Positions 52,542 to 62,150 of a stretch of 64,000 nucleotides of DNA are shown here, piece after piece. The translations under genes and the position numbers were made by a program. Source of the stretch: Comamonas kerstersii (GTDB lineage Bacteria > Pseudomonadota > Gammaproteobacteria > Burkholderiales > Burkholderiaceae_C); contig NZ_VZOT01000006.1 in assembly GCF_008801935.1 (NCBI RefSeq), forward strand, positions 62,001 to 126,000. Reading direction: 5' to 3'. The notes under the pieces were generated by a model. It saw only the letters and a program-made list of their open reading frames with translations. It was not told the origin of the DNA and did no database searches. How positions within the stretch are numbered: the stretch's first letter is position 1; each line of letters starts with the position of its first letter.

Positions 52542-55418
52542 CTACAACAACACCAACCCTGGCGGCAAGCTGTCGCCCAGGCTGCGTTGCTGGTCTTGGG
52601 CATCCATCTGTACCACGCGCTCCACCAACTCCAGCCAGCGCTGTGGCGCACCGGCTGCACGCATTTTGTCCAGCACCTGCTGGCGCACGCTGTCGGGAAA
52701 GTCACGCGCTACGTCGCCCGTCATGCGGGTGATCTGCACGGCAGCAAACATGGCGGTTTCGTTTTTGCGCCAATCTTGCGCCAATGTGGCGTCGAGAAAC
52801 TCCTGCGCAGCCGAAGGTGGCATCACCAGGTGCGCATTCGCGGCCAGCGACTGGCGGGCTGCCAAGCGGCCCAGTGCCCACCAGGTCTGTACGGATTCAT
52901 CCGGTCGCTGGAGGCGCTGCAGCATCCACTGCCCCATCTCCTGCCGGTACTGCCAGGGCACGGCTTCCATGGCAGCAAACAGGCGCAGCATGTCGTCATA
53001 GCTGCCATGACTGCTCTTGCCTCCGTTGCGCACCGTGGCCTGCTGCACGGTCTTTTGCATGGCGGCAGCCACGGCTTCCAGCACCTGCATCTGCTGTGCT
53101 TCGTTCAGGCCTGCCGCCACACGGCGCCAGAACACCCACCATTCCGTCCAGCTGGCAGTGTCCCGGGCGTGTCCCAGCCCCTGCGCATACAAAGCCCAGA
53201 CCTGCTGCATGCGCCAGCTGTCCAGCTCCGCCCCCACGCCGGGGCGCAAGCACCAGCCTGCAAGGTTGAACCACACGCGCTCATGGTCGGCCGTGCGGCG
53301 GCGGCGCTTGGCACGGGCCAGCAAAGTATCAAACAGTGCGCGCAGCAGCGCCACATTCCAGCTGTCCCGCGCGCCCAACACCTTTTCGAGCGACTGGCGC
53401 AGCTGGCGCACGTCCTTGGACGTGACGTCCTTGGCCTGGGTGCCAAAGATGCGCTCTATCAGCGCCACCGCTTCAGGCAGTTTGCTGCTTGCAGGTTGCA
53501 AGCCTTTTTGGCCGCTAGCGCTTGCTGCATCTGCGCTGACAGCTATGTTTTCTGTTGCAGCATTGCCCACCGCGCCACGCACACTGAACGGCAGCAGCCA
53601 TGATTGCGCCGCATCGGCCACGCCCTCCACCACACGCACGCAGCGCACCTCCAGCGTGCCGACTTCGGTCATGCAGGCCTGCAACTGCACCTCGACCTGC
53701 GCCAGCGCCTTGCCTTCGGGCGCAGGCAGCACGGTGGACAGCGCGGGCAGTTCCACCCAGCCTTCGCCCTGCAGCGGCTGCAATTGCCCCGCCTGCGCAG
53801 CCAGCTGGCTGTTATTGGCCAGCAGCACAAAGCGCACGGCCTGCCCCAGCCTGAGCGCAAAGCGCCGGCCCGTCAGCACCATGCGCACGCCCTCTTCCGT
53901 GCCCTTGGGCAACAGGCAGACCAGCTGCGGCGCGGCATTGGTCTTGCCCGGCAGCAGCAGCCAGTAACTGCGGGCCGAGCCACCACCAATCGAGGGAACT
54001 ATGGAAGGTATAGCTGTCAGCGCTTGTCCTGCCTGCGCTAGCGCCTGATTTTGTTCTGAAACTTGCCGGGCCTGTTCACGCGCCAGGCCATAGGCCGCAG
54101 CGCCGCGTGCCACGGCCCAGTCCGGGTGCGGGTTATGCAGCACACGCACGGGGCTGCCCCGCCAGTCGCAGAGCTGCTGCGTCAGGCGCTGCACCAGCGC
54201 ATGCGCATGGAACACGCCGCCATTGAGCAGCACGGTATCTGGCAGTGCCTCACCTGCATGCTGGCGCAGAAACTGCGCGAGATGGCGCGAAATGGCCGCA
54301 TCCGCCGGATACGGCAGGCCAAAGCCGCGCAGCGCGCTCTGGCGCTTGATCGGCACATCCGTCAGCGCCACCTGCGGCAGAAACCCCTGCACCACCCACT
54401 GCTGCACCTGTTCCCGCGTGAGCGTGGCGGACTTGGTGCCGCCCAGCAGCTTGCTGCCGCTGCCCAGCAGCGTGACCGTGACTTGCTCGGGTGCATCCTG
54501 CGCCAGCAGCTGCTCCTTGGCCATACGGCAGCGCTGCACCAGCTGCGCAAAGCGCGCGGCGGTGAGCTTCTGGCCTTCTCCTGTCAGCTGTTGCTCCAGC
54601 TGGTGGGCCAGCGCCAGATCCATGTTGTCGCCGCCAAGCATCAAGTGTTCACCCACGGCTGTGCGCGTAAGGGTCGGCAGGCCGCCATCGGCAGCAGGTT
54701 CCACGCGGATCAGCGTCAAGTCCGTCGTGCCGCCGCCCACGTCCACCACCAGCACCAGGCGGCTGGCTGCCAGCTGCTGCGCAAGCTGCTCGCCCTGCAG
54801 CACCAGCCAGTCGTGAAAGGCGGCCTTGGGCTCTTCCAGCAGCTGGACGCGCTCCAGGCCTGCGAGCTTCGCAGCCTCCAGCGTCAGCGCACGTGCGCCT
54901 TCGTCAAATGAAGCGGGCACGGTGAGCACCACCACCTGTGCATGCAGCGGCGCGGCGGGGTGTGCTCTGTCCCATGTGGTCTTGATGTGTGCGAGGTAGG
55001 AGGCCGATGCCGCCAGCGGTGAGATCTTGGCCACATCGTCCCCTGCCCCCCAGGGCAGGATGGCGGCCGTGCGGTCAACGCCTGCATGTGAAAGCCAGCT
55101 TTTGGCACTGACCACCAGCCGGCTGGGCACTGCCGCGCCCAGTTCACGGGCCCAGCGGCCGATCACGGCTGGGGCTTGCTCACTCGCCCCCTGCGCCACC
55201 CACGGCTGCTGCCAGGCATCGCCCAGCTCCCCCGGCGCCGCCTGGTAGCGCACCGAGGGCAGCAGCGCCTCTTGACGCACTTCCGTAGCAGAGATGCGCT
55301 GCGGCACCTGCAGCAAGGCAATGTCCAGCACCTGCCCGCCAATCGGCACACTGGCCACCACCGTGTGGCTGGTACCAAGGTCAATGCCGATGATGAATTG
55401 CGGTGCAGACGGATGCAT
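52542..55418 (-). CDS. large Hsp70-family protein (DnaK-like, DUF3731-type C-terminus)
   Basis: A 958-residue Hsp70-fold protein. The ATPase domain spans about 1-420: phosphate 1 motif GIDLGTSHTVVAS near residue 10, phosphate 2 motif LVLVDVGGGTTDLTL, and HVHALVQRL-like adenosine region. It lacks a normal DnaK substrate-binding half; instead about 500 residues of Ala/Leu-rich sequence (DUF3731-like) follow. Client and function are unknown. Two palindromic repeats lie inside the gene and are translated as Ala/Ser/Gln-rich linkers (ALAQAGQALTAIP and IAVSADAASASG), apparently between domains. Confidence 0.85.
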   Translation of the reverse strand: MHPSAPQFIIGIDLGTSHTVVASVPIGGQVLDIALLQVPQRISATEVRQEALLPSVRYQAAPGELGDAWQQPWVAQGASEQAPAVIGRWARELGAAVPSRLVVSAKSWLSHAGVDRTAAILPWGAGDDVAKISPLAASASYLAHIKTTWDRAHPAAPLHAQVVVLTVPASFDEGARALTLEAAKLAGLERVQLLEEPKAAFHDWLVLQGEQLAQQLAASRLVLVVDVGGGTTDLTLIRVEPAADGGLPTLTRTAVGEHLMLGGDNMDLALAHQLEQQLTGEGQKLTAARFAQLVQRCRMAKEQLLAQDAPEQVTVTLLGSGSKLLGGTKSATLTREQVQQWVVQGFLPQVALTDVPIKRQSALRGFGLPYPADAAISRHLAQFLRQHAGEALPDTVLLNGGVFHAHALVQRLTQQLCDWRGSPVRVLHNPHPDWAVARGAAAYGLAREQARQVSEQNQALAQAGQALTAIPSIVPSIGGGSARSYWLLLPGKTNAAPQLVCLLPKGTEEGVRMVLTGRRFALRLGQAVRFVLLANNSQLAAQAGQLQPLQGEGWVELPALSTVLPAPEGKALAQVEVQLQACMTEVGTLEVRCVRVVEGVADAAQSWLLPFSVRGAVGNAATENIAVSADAASASGQKGLQPASSKLPEAVALIERIFGTQAKDVTSKDVRQLRQSLEKVLGARDSWNVALLRALFDTLLARAKRRRRTADHERVWFNLAGWCLRPGVGAELDSWRMQQVWALYAQGLGHARDTASWTEWWVFWRRVAAGLNEAQQMQVLEAVAAAMQKTVQQATVRNGGKSSHGSYDDMLRLFAAMEAVPWQYRQEMGQWMLQRLQRPDESVQTWWALGRLAARQSLAANAHLVMPPSAAQEFLDATLAQDWRKNETAMFAAVQITRMTGDVARDFPDSVRQQVLDKMRAAGAPQRWLELVERVVQMDAQDQQRSLGDSLPPGLVLL
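53511..53546. repeat. palindromic repeat inside the Hsp70 gene (copy H)
   Basis: CCGCTAGCGCTTG, seven bases, then TGCGCTGACAGCTAT. On the coding strand it reads IAVSADAASASG in frame. Same family as the intergenic short form at 10506. Confidence 0.75.
54010..54045. repeat. palindromic repeat inside the Hsp70 gene (copy I)
   Basis: ATAGCTGTCAGCGCTTG, seven bases, TGCGCTAGCGCC, in the opposite orientation to copy H. It is translated as LAQAGQALTAI. Confidence 0.75.
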
Positions 55419-55544
55419 GAAGTCTCAAAAACAAACCAAAAAGTGGCGCGATCGTAGCAAGAGTGCCCCCTGCTTGAAGCAGCATCGGCAGAGACCCTGT
55501 ATCACGTTTGTCACGCGGTCCCTGGCCCAGCGTTCCATCGCAGC

Positions 55545-56780
55545 TCACAGCCACGCAATCCACAACGCCGACAGCAGCAGGCAGATCAGCGCCACGGGCA
55601 GACCCGCCTTGGCAAAGTCCATGAACGAGATGTTCACACCACTGGCCTTGGCCTGCTCCACCACCACAATGCCGGCCAGGCTGCCAAAAATCACCATATT
55701 GCTGGAGAAGCCCGTGCCCAGTGCCAGTGCGGCGCACAGCGCATCCGAGTTCGCGCCTGCCTGAAGGTAAGGAACCAGCAGCATCACGGCGGGGTTGTTG
55801 CCCACGATATTGCTCAGCACCGCGCTGGTCCAGAACAAAGACTGCGGTGCATCCAGATTCACACCCATGTGCTTCAGATCACCCAGCACCTGCTGCGGCA
55901 GGCCCGTGACCGCCATGGCGGCATTCACCACAAACAGGCCCATGATGAGCAGCAGCAAATTGCCATCGACTTCCTGGAGCACATCGCTGGAGGCAATACT
56001 GCGGTTCACCAGCAAGATGCCGGCTGCACCCAGCGCCACAATTTCCTGGGGCCAGATATCAAGCACAAACAGCACCACCGTCACTGCCATCACCAGCGCA
56101 GCCTTGAGTGTTTCTGTCACATTCAGCACTACAGGGGTAGCCTGCGCGGCGGCTGATGCCGAGGCTGCCTGCTGCGGCAAAGTCCAGCGCCCGCGATACA
56201 GCCAGGCCACCACACCCCAGACGATCACCAGCGAGCCCAGTGCAGGCACACCCGCAAGCTTGAGCAATTCCACAAACGACACATCCAGCGCCTGCGCGGC
56301 GATCATGTTCTGCGGACTGCCAATCATGGTGCCCACCGAGCCTGCATTGGCCGCAAAGCAAAAGGCCAGCAGGAAAGGAATCGGATTCAGCCCCCGCGTC
56401 AGCGTGATAGACACCAGCAGCGGTGTCATGGCCACCACCACCACATCATTGGTCAACATGGACGACAGCACGCCACTGACCAGCACAAACACGGCCAGCA
56501 GCTTGGCCGGACTGATGGGCAGCAAGGCCACCTTCTGCGCCGTCCACGCATAAAAGCCCGAGACCGCAAATGCGCCAGAAATCACCATCAGTCCGAACAG
56601 CAGCCCCAGCGTCTTGTAATCCATGGCCTGCCACGCTGCCTGCGCCGAAATACTGCCCAGCGCCATCATGGCCAGCGCTCCCACCACCGCCGCGCCGGTG
56701 CGGTCTATCTTGAAGCCCGGCAGCTTGCCAAAGCCCATGGCGATATAGACCAGAATAAAAATCAGCAGCGTCACGTTCAT
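55545..56780 (-). CDS. SLC13/ArsB-superfamily anion transporter
   Basis: A 411-residue membrane protein with about eleven helices in two repeats. Re-entrant loop motifs typical of the ion-transporter (IT) superfamily are visible: VLSSMLTNDVVVVAMTPLL and, in the second half, VLSNIVGNNPAVMLLVPY, plus AANAGSVGTMIGSPQN. Substrates in this group include dicarboxylates, sulfate, arsenite and sodium/proton exchange, so the cargo cannot be named. The ATG at 56780 starts at MNVTLLIFILVYI. It stands alone between the Hsp70-like and MarC genes. Confidence 0.85.
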   Translation of the reverse strand: MNVTLLIFILVYIAMGFGKLPGFKIDRTGAAVVGALAMMALGSISAQAAWQAMDYKTLGLLFGLMVISGAFAVSGFYAWTAQKVALLPISPAKLLAVFVLVSGVLSSMLTNDVVVVAMTPLLVSITLTRGLNPIPFLLAFCFAANAGSVGTMIGSPQNMIAAQALDVSFVELLKLAGVPALGSLVIVWGVVAWLYRGRWTLPQQAASASAAAQATPVVLNVTETLKAALVMAVTVVLFVLDIWPQEIVALGAAGILLVNRSIASSDVLQEVDGNLLLLIMGLFVVNAAMAVTGLPQQVLGDLKHMGVNLDAPQSLFWTSAVLSNIVGNNPAVMLLVPYLQAGANSDALCAALALGTGFSSNMVIFGSLAGIVVVEQAKASGVNISFMDFAKAGLPVALICLLLSALWIAWL

Positions 56781-56888
56781 AGCTTGTTTCTTATGTGATG
56801 TGTGTTCCAGAAGCATGCAGCCTAGCTGCGGCCCGCACCTGCCAGCCAGCTGAGGGCAGACATACCTGTGCCACTAGGTCACACCTCA

Positions 56889-57575
56889 TCAAGGCAGTTT
56901 GGAGACAGCCTCTGCGCCAGCGCCTGCCACATAGGGCAGCTGCCCGATGCCATCAATACAGAACTGCACCCCCATGCAGATCAGCAAAAAGCCCATTACC
57001 CGTGACATGGCATCAATACCGTGCGGGCCCATCTTGACCACGATGCGAGGCGCTGCCCGCAGACAGGCCCAGAAAATCACACCCAGCATCACGGCCACCA
57101 CCACAGGTGCCAGCCACCACACCCATGCGGCATATTCCGCACGTACCTGCTGCATTTGAGAAGACGCGCTAAGCACCATCGCCATGCTGCCCGGCCCGGC
57201 CGTTCCGGGCAGTGCCAGGGGCACAAAGGCAATATTGGCCAGCTGCGGCTGCTCCGCACCTGCACCAGAGTCTGCATCCGGCTTCGGAAACAGCATGCTG
57301 AATCCGATGAACGCAATGATCAGTCCGCCTGCAATACGAATTCCCGGCATGGAAATATCCAGCGCATGGATCAGCGTGTGGCCGATGTAATAGGTGACCA
57401 GCAAAATGCCGACCACATAACAGGCCGCCTGGAAGATTTGCCGGTTTTTCTCCTGTCGCGGCAAGTGCTTGCCCATGGTGACCAGCAAGGTCATCGAGGT
57501 CATGGGGTTGGCCATTGGCAGCATCACAGCCATGCCCGTCCCTACCAGCTTGAAAAATTCAACCACCTCCAGCAT
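56889..57575 (-). CDS. MarC family integral membrane protein
   Basis: A 228-residue MarC-family protein with six helices. The conserved half-motif ANPMTSMTLLVTM in helix 1-2 and PLALPGTAGPGSMAMVL mid-protein are diagnostic. MarC proteins were first linked to antibiotic resistance, but their transport role is unproven. It is preceded by the MscS gene on the same strand, 61 bases away. Confidence 0.9.
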   Translation of the reverse strand: MLEVVEFFKLVGTGMAVMLPMANPMTSMTLLVTMGKHLPRQEKNRQIFQAACYVVGILLVTYYIGHTLIHALDISMPGIRIAGGLIIAFIGFSMLFPKPDADSGAGAEQPQLANIAFVPLALPGTAGPGSMAMVLSASSQMQQVRAEYAAWVWWLAPVVVAVMLGVIFWACLRAAPRIVVKMGPHGIDAMSRVMGFLLICMGVQFCIDGIGQLPYVAGAGAEAVSKLP

Positions 57576-57636
57576 GCAAGCACCTTCACTCTGTCAACAC
57601 ATTTGAAAAAAACACCTTGAACTGCCCCTGCCCTGC

Positions 57637-58692
57637 TCAACGCACGGGCAAGTTCTCAGCTGATGGCGAGGGCGCCGCTGCATCGCGCTGGACGTACAAA
57701 GTCTGCGTCGGATACGCAAAATCCGCCCCGTGCTTTTGCACAATCTCGATGATCTGCAGATACACCTCCTGCTGAATGCCCAGCCACTCGGCCCACTTGG
57801 TGGTCTTGGTAAAGCAGTACACCATGACGTTCAGCGAAGAATCCGCAAACGCATCGAAGTACACGAGGATGGTCTGTGTCTGATCAATGTCCGGGTGATG
57901 GCGCAGCATCTGGTCAATGTCCTGCACGATAGCCCGCACCTTGCCCGCATCTTCATAGCGCAGACCAATTTCGGTGCTGATGCGGCGGTTGGTCATGCGG
58001 CCCGGGTTTTCCACGCTGATGGAAGAAAACAGCGAGTTCGGCACGTACAGCGGCCGGTTGTCAAACGTCATGATCTTGGTGAGCCGCCAGCCAATTTCCA
58101 CCACCGTGCCTTCAATCTGGCGGTCGGGCGAGGAGATCCAGTCACCAATATTGAACTGGCGGTCAAAGTACAGCATGGTGCCGGAAAAGACATTGCTCAG
58201 AATGTCCTTGCTGGCCATGCCGATGGCAATACCGCCAATGCCACCAAAGGCCAGCAAACCAGACATGCTGAGCCCAAAGCGCTCCCCAAAAAAGAGCAGC
58301 ATGATGATGAAGATGCCAAACTTCATCACCCGCCCGATCATGTGGGCAGAGGTCGGGTCGCGGCCCTTGCTGATCTGCTTGTTCTCCAGCCGGTTAATCA
58401 GCATGGACAGCTGGTACATGAACAGACCGACGATGAGGATGACCGTGACCACATCCACAGCGCCGGGGGAAATCCAGTTGAGCTGATAGTCCACGATGGC
58501 CATGCGCACATAGTGCCGCGCAACGCCCAGCGCGCAGAACATGAAAGACAGCTGCACCGCATGCACGATGATGCTGCGTGACCAGCTGCGGCGGCGACGC
58601 TCCAGCCAGCTGAGGCTGAGGGCCGCGAGCAGGCACACCAGCAACAATCCAGCCCCAAACAGGTATTGACCCAAGCTTGCGTGGTCTTCCAC
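57637..58692 (-). CDS. MscS-family mechanosensitive ion channel
   Basis: A 351-residue small-conductance mechanosensitive channel. The pore-lining helix with Gly/Ala packing is [21 protein letters not shown], followed by the beta domain [20 protein letters not shown] and the cytoplasmic vestibule ([14 protein letters not shown] block [18 protein letters not shown]). Four or five helices precede the pore. It should open under hypo-osmotic tension to release solutes. It is upstream of marC on the same strand. Confidence 0.92.
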   Translation of the reverse strand: MEDHASLGQYLFGAGLLLVCLLAALSLSWLERRRRSWSRSIIVHAVQLSFMFCALGVARHYVRMAIVDYQLNWISPGAVDVVTVILIVGLFMYQLSMLINRLENKQISKGRDPTSAHMIGRVMKFGIFIIMLLFFGERFGLSMSGLLAFGGIGGIAIGMASKDILSNVFSGTMLYFDRQFNIGDWISSPDRQIEGTVVEIGWRLTKIMTFDNRPLYVPNSLFSSISVENPGRMTNRRISTEIGLRYEDAGKVRAIVQDIDQMLRHHPDIDQTQTILVYFDAFADSSLNVMVYCFTKTTKWAEWLGIQQEVYLQIIEIVQKHGADFAYPTQTLYVQRDAAAPSPSAENLPVR

Positions 58693-59022
58693 CTTGTCTC
58701 CTCAAAGGCCGAGCACAGGCAGGTTCGGCATCTGCAAGCGCAGGTACAGCACCTGCCGGAGCATTATAGAAATTGCAGCACCAGCGACTGCGTAGGAGAG
58801 GCGGCACGCCCAAGCAATGCGGTATGCATCAGGGCATTCCCTTGGTCATACGCAGACTGCATGACGTTCTTCCATTTCATCGTTATGCCCTGACAGCTAA
58901 TTGCTTGATAGTTGACGTAATCGTTTGACGATGTGTGCATCTTCGTGCTCAAGCCGTCCCTGCTGGGAGACACAAGAGACGGCACGAAGATTGCATGACC
59001 ATGCCATAACAAGGAGTCCTCT
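58693..59022. other. divergent intergenic region before the orphan receptor gene
   Basis: 330 bases. It contains ATCGTTTGAC (58920-58929), the same motif found twice before the HglS-type gene, and the inverted pair ATCTTCGTG (58939-58947) / CACGAAGAT (58983-58991). Nothing else was recognised. Confidence 0.5.
58920..58932. promoter_or_regulatory. candidate regulator site ATCGTTTGACGAT
   Basis: Palindrome ATCGT-TTG-ACGAT about 90 bases before the receptor ATG. Its first ten bases recur at 62031 in the LysR/HglS intergenic region, suggesting one regulator acts at both places. Confidence 0.4.
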
Positions 59023-59919
59023 ATGCGTCAGTTTTCCGCCCGTATAACTTTGGCATGCGCTGCAGTCATGGCAGCCTTTGGTGCACAGGCACAGTCTCCC
59101 GCCACGCTGGACAAGATCCAGCAGCAAGGCAAGGTGGTGATTGGTGTGCGCGAAAGCTCAGCCCCCATGGCCTATGCACTGGGCGGCAACCACAAGTTCG
59201 TCGGCTACCACGTGGAGCTGTGCGAGAAGGTGCTGGCCAAAGTCGTTCCTCAGGCCAAGATTGAATACATGGCCATGACAGCACAGAACACCCTGCCGCT
59301 GGTGCAGAACGGCACGGTGGATCTGGGCTGTGGCCCCACCACCAACAACATGGGCCGCCAGAAGCAGGTGGCGTTTTCCGTCACCACCTATGTGAGCGAA
59401 GTACGCATGGCCGTGCCTGCAGACTCACCTATCACCTCCTTCAAGCAGCTGGATGGCAAAACTCTGGCCGCCTCGGCTGGCACCACGGCGGTGCAGCTGC
59501 TGCGCAAATATGCCAAGGACAACAACGTCGAGCTGCCGCTGCAATTGGGCAAGGACCACTTTGAAAGCTTCATGCTGCTGGAAGCCGGCCGTGCCGAAGC
59601 CTTTGTGCTGGATGACAACCTGCTCGCAGGCGTGATTGCCAACTCCAAGAATCCCGATGGCTACAAGATCGTGGGTGAAGTGCTCGGTGCAGAACCGATT
59701 GCGCTGGTGATGCGCAAGGATGACCCGGCCTTCAAGCAAGCCGTGGATGCGGCGCTGATAGAGATGATGAAGTCCGGCGAAGTGGCCAGCATCTACGACA
59801 AATGGTTCATGCAGCCCATCCCACCCAAGGACAAGCCTCTGAACCTGCCCATGGGCGAAACCCTGAAGCAATTGCTGCAAGAGCCCAACGACAAGCCACT
59901 GGAGGCTTACACCTCCTGA
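59023..59919 (+). CDS. orphan ABC amino-acid substrate-binding protein
   Basis: A 298-residue family-3 periplasmic receptor (GltI/BztA-like). The signal peptide ends FGAQAQ near residue 24. IGVRESSAPMAYALGGNHKFVGYHVELCEKV and NTLPLVQNGTVDLGCGPTTNN are the ligand-contact and hinge blocks of glutamate/aspartate-type receptors. Acidic or basic amino acids are plausible ligands. No permease or ATPase is adjacent, so it must borrow a transporter encoded elsewhere. The ATG at 59023 has AAGGAG upstream. It may serve the lysine-type catabolic genes downstream. Confidence 0.88.
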   Translation: MRQFSARITLACAAVMAAFGAQAQSPATLDKIQQQGKVVIGVRESSAPMAYALGGNHKFVGYHVELCEKVLAKVVPQAKIEYMAMTAQNTLPLVQNGTVDLGCGPTTNNMGRQKQVAFSVTTYVSEVRMAVPADSPITSFKQLDGKTLAASAGTTAVQLLRKYAKDNNVELPLQLGKDHFESFMLLEAGRAEAFVLDDNLLAGVIANSKNPDGYKIVGEVLGAEPIALVMRKDDPAFKQAVDAALIEMMKSGEVASIYDKWFMQPIPPKDKPLNLPMGETLKQLLQEPNDKPLEAYTS

Positions 59920-60002
59920 TGACCGTCGTGCAGACCGCGGATGCACGCGGCGGTCTGCAGACAGACTCTGTGTGATGGGAATGCCACGGAAAGGATGTTT
60001 GC

Positions 60003-60971
60003 ATGATGGATCGTCGTGATTTTGTTCTCGCCAGCATGGCGGCGCTGGGGCTCAGCCAGACATGGGCGCAGGCGCAGTGGCCACAAAAGCCCGTGCGCGT
60101 CGTCATCCCCTACACCGCAGGAGGGGTGACTGACAGCGTGGGCCGCAAGCTGCTGGAGCAGATGAGCCAGGCTCTAGGCCAGAACTTCATGGCAGAAAAC
60201 AAAGGTGGTGCTGGCGGCACGGTCGGCATGGCAGAAGTAGCCAAAGCCCCGGCCGATGGCTATACGCTGGCGCTGAGCGCCATCAGCCCGCTGACGCTGT
60301 CACCGCATCTGATGAAACTGCCTTATGACCCGTTCAAGGACATTGTGGCCGTCGCGCCCATGATGTATTCACCGGTCTATGTGCTGGGCACCACGGCCTT
60401 CAGCGGCAAGAGCTGGGATGACCTGATTGCCCAGGCGAAAGCAAAGCCCGGCAGCATCCGGATTGCGACCTCTGGTGTGGGCTCGGTAGGTCACATCATG
60501 GTGGAGCAGATTCAGGCGCAGACAGGTGTCGAACTGGTGCACGTGCCCTACAAGGGAGTAAGCCAGGTGGTCACAGATGCTGCTGGCGCGCACTTTGAAG
60601 TCATGCTGGGCAACCCTTTCCCCACTATCAATGCACTGATTGAGCAGGGCAAGCTGCAGGTACTTGCCACCACAGGCCCGCAGCGTGCACCCAACCAGCC
60701 ACAGGTACCGACGCTGGCTGAACTGGGTGTGCCACAGGCCAATCTCACCTCCATGTTTGGCTTCATGGCTCCGGCAGGCACGCCTGAAGCCATTCTCGAG
60801 CAGATCAAGCAACTGGTGCAGACCCACATCCGCACGCCAGACATTCAGGCCATCCTGCAGTCCACTGACAATATCGCGCTCTTTCAAAGCAGAGAGGAGT
60901 TTGCCGACCTGCTGCGCAAGGAAAGTGCCAACAACGCCGCGATCATTGAAAAAGCAGGGATTCGCATGTAA
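60003..60971 (+). CDS. Bug-family tripartite tricarboxylate transporter receptor
   Basis: A 322-residue Bug/TctC receptor. The signal peptide with an RR pair (DRRDFVLASMAALGLSQTWAQA) may be Tat or Sec. WPQKPVRVVIPYTAGGVTDSVGRKLL and HVPYKGVSQVVTDAAGA are family blocks. Ligands are usually organic acids; an acid from the lysine-type pathway is possible but unproven. It lies 83 bases after the orphan amino-acid receptor and is convergent with the LysR gene. Confidence 0.9.
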   Translation: MMDRRDFVLASMAALGLSQTWAQAQWPQKPVRVVIPYTAGGVTDSVGRKLLEQMSQALGQNFMAENKGGAGGTVGMAEVAKAPADGYTLALSAISPLTLSPHLMKLPYDPFKDIVAVAPMMYSPVYVLGTTAFSGKSWDDLIAQAKAKPGSIRIATSGVGSVGHIMVEQIQAQTGVELVHVPYKGVSQVVTDAAGAHFEVMLGNPFPTINALIEQGKLQVLATTGPQRAPNQPQVPTLAELGVPQANLTSMFGFMAPAGTPEAILEQIKQLVQTHIRTPDIQAILQSTDNIALFQSREEFADLLRKESANNAAIIEKAGIRM

Positions 60972-61045
60972 GCCGCGCAGAGCTGGCCTCCCGCCTCAAA
61001 GAAGCTGCCAAGGCTACTTCTTTATGCCCGCCTATCCCTGCTGTC

Positions 61046-61966
61046 CTATCCCTGCTGTGCTTGCGCCATGAAGCTGGCTGCAGCTTCTTTGAGCCAGTCA
61101 CGAAAGACCTGCAGCGGTGGATAGTCCGTGCGACTGCTAGGCCAGGCCAGGTAATAGCGCTCTGCACTTTCCATCTCAGGGCAGCCAGGCAGGGCATGGA
61201 CCAGATCACCGTTTGCGAGTTCGCGCTCAATCAGAAACTTGGGCAGCAAGGCAATCCCGACCCCAGCCGTTGCAGCCTGCGCAGCCGTCGCAAACTGGTC
61301 CAGCAGCATGCCTGGGGTTTCTGCCACACGACAGCCCTGGTGCTCAAACCAGCGACGCCACGCATCCGGGCGCGATGCAAGATGTAGCAGCGGTGCCTTG
61401 ATCAGGTCCCGTGGCTGGGAAAACTGGTGCTGCGCCCACATTGCTGCGCTGCAGGCTGGCACCACGGTTTCACTCATCAGAAACGCCAGCTCTGCACCAG
61501 GCCAGTGCGGCTGACCAAAGTGGATGGCCGCATCCACGGCTTCCAATTGAAAGTCAAACTGCGACAAGCGCGTGGTGAGATTAATGGTGATGCCCGGTTG
61601 CTCCGAAAAGAACTGCGGCAGGCGCGGCGCCAGCCACCGTGTACCAAAGGTCGGCAAGATGGCCAGGTTGAGCTGGCCACCTTGTGGGTTGGTCCGAAAG
61701 CTCAGCGTGGCATTCGCAATGCGCATGAGTGAGCCACGTATTTCCTGCGCATAGGCCTGACCGGCTGCCGTCAGCCGCACCGTCTGGCGTTCGCGCACAA
61801 AAAGCTCTGCCCCAAGACGATCTTCCAGTGCCCGTATCTGGCGACTGACCGCACTTTGCGTGAGATGCAGCTCTGCGGCAGCGGCCGTAAAGCTCTGGTG
61901 TCTGGCTGCAGCTTCGAACGCGCACAGCAAGGACATGGGGGGCAGAAAACGTCGAGACAAAGACAT
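61046..61966 (-). CDS. LysR-type regulator, GcvA-like
   Basis: A 306-residue LysR regulator. The helix-turn-helix (about 10-68) contains LLCAFEAAARHQSFTAAAAELHLTQSAVSRQIRALE, and an effector-binding domain follows (about 95-295). The opening RRFLPPMSLLCAFEAAARH resembles the GcvA/AmpR subgroup. It is divergent from the HglS-type gene and probably controls it; tandem ATCGTnTGACC sites lie in the space between. The ATG at 61966 is preferred over a TTG three codons earlier. Confidence 0.9.
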   Translation of the reverse strand: MSLSRRFLPPMSLLCAFEAAARHQSFTAAAAELHLTQSAVSRQIRALEDRLGAELFVRERQTVRLTAAGQAYAQEIRGSLMRIANATLSFRTNPQGGQLNLAILPTFGTRWLAPRLPQFFSEQPGITINLTTRLSQFDFQLEAVDAAIHFGQPHWPGAELAFLMSETVVPACSAAMWAQHQFSQPRDLIKAPLLHLASRPDAWRRWFEHQGCRVAETPGMLLDQFATAAQAATAGVGIALLPKFLIERELANGDLVHALPGCPEMESAERYYLAWPSSRTDYPPLQVFRDWLKEAAASFMAQAQQG

Positions 61967-62006
61967 GCGTGTCAAACCAAGAGAGCCAGGCCACGGTCAT
62001 TCCGAA

Positions 62007-62041
62007 ATCGTATGACCTGAGCACACGATTATCGTTTGACC
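62007..62041. promoter_or_regulatory. tandem direct repeat, candidate LysR operator
   Basis: ATCGTATGACC (62007-62017) and ATCGTTTGACC (62031-62041) recur 24 bases apart, both followed by GAGCAC within a few bases. They lie between the divergent LysR and HglS-type genes. Confidence 0.5.
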
Positions 62042-62150
62042 GAGCACTGACCAGCACGCAATATGCATAGCAAATATCTGGTGATAACCCTGCGCATATG
62101 CACTGTCAGCACCAGATTTTTTTCTTGCCCCCTGTTTTGCACTTACAGCC

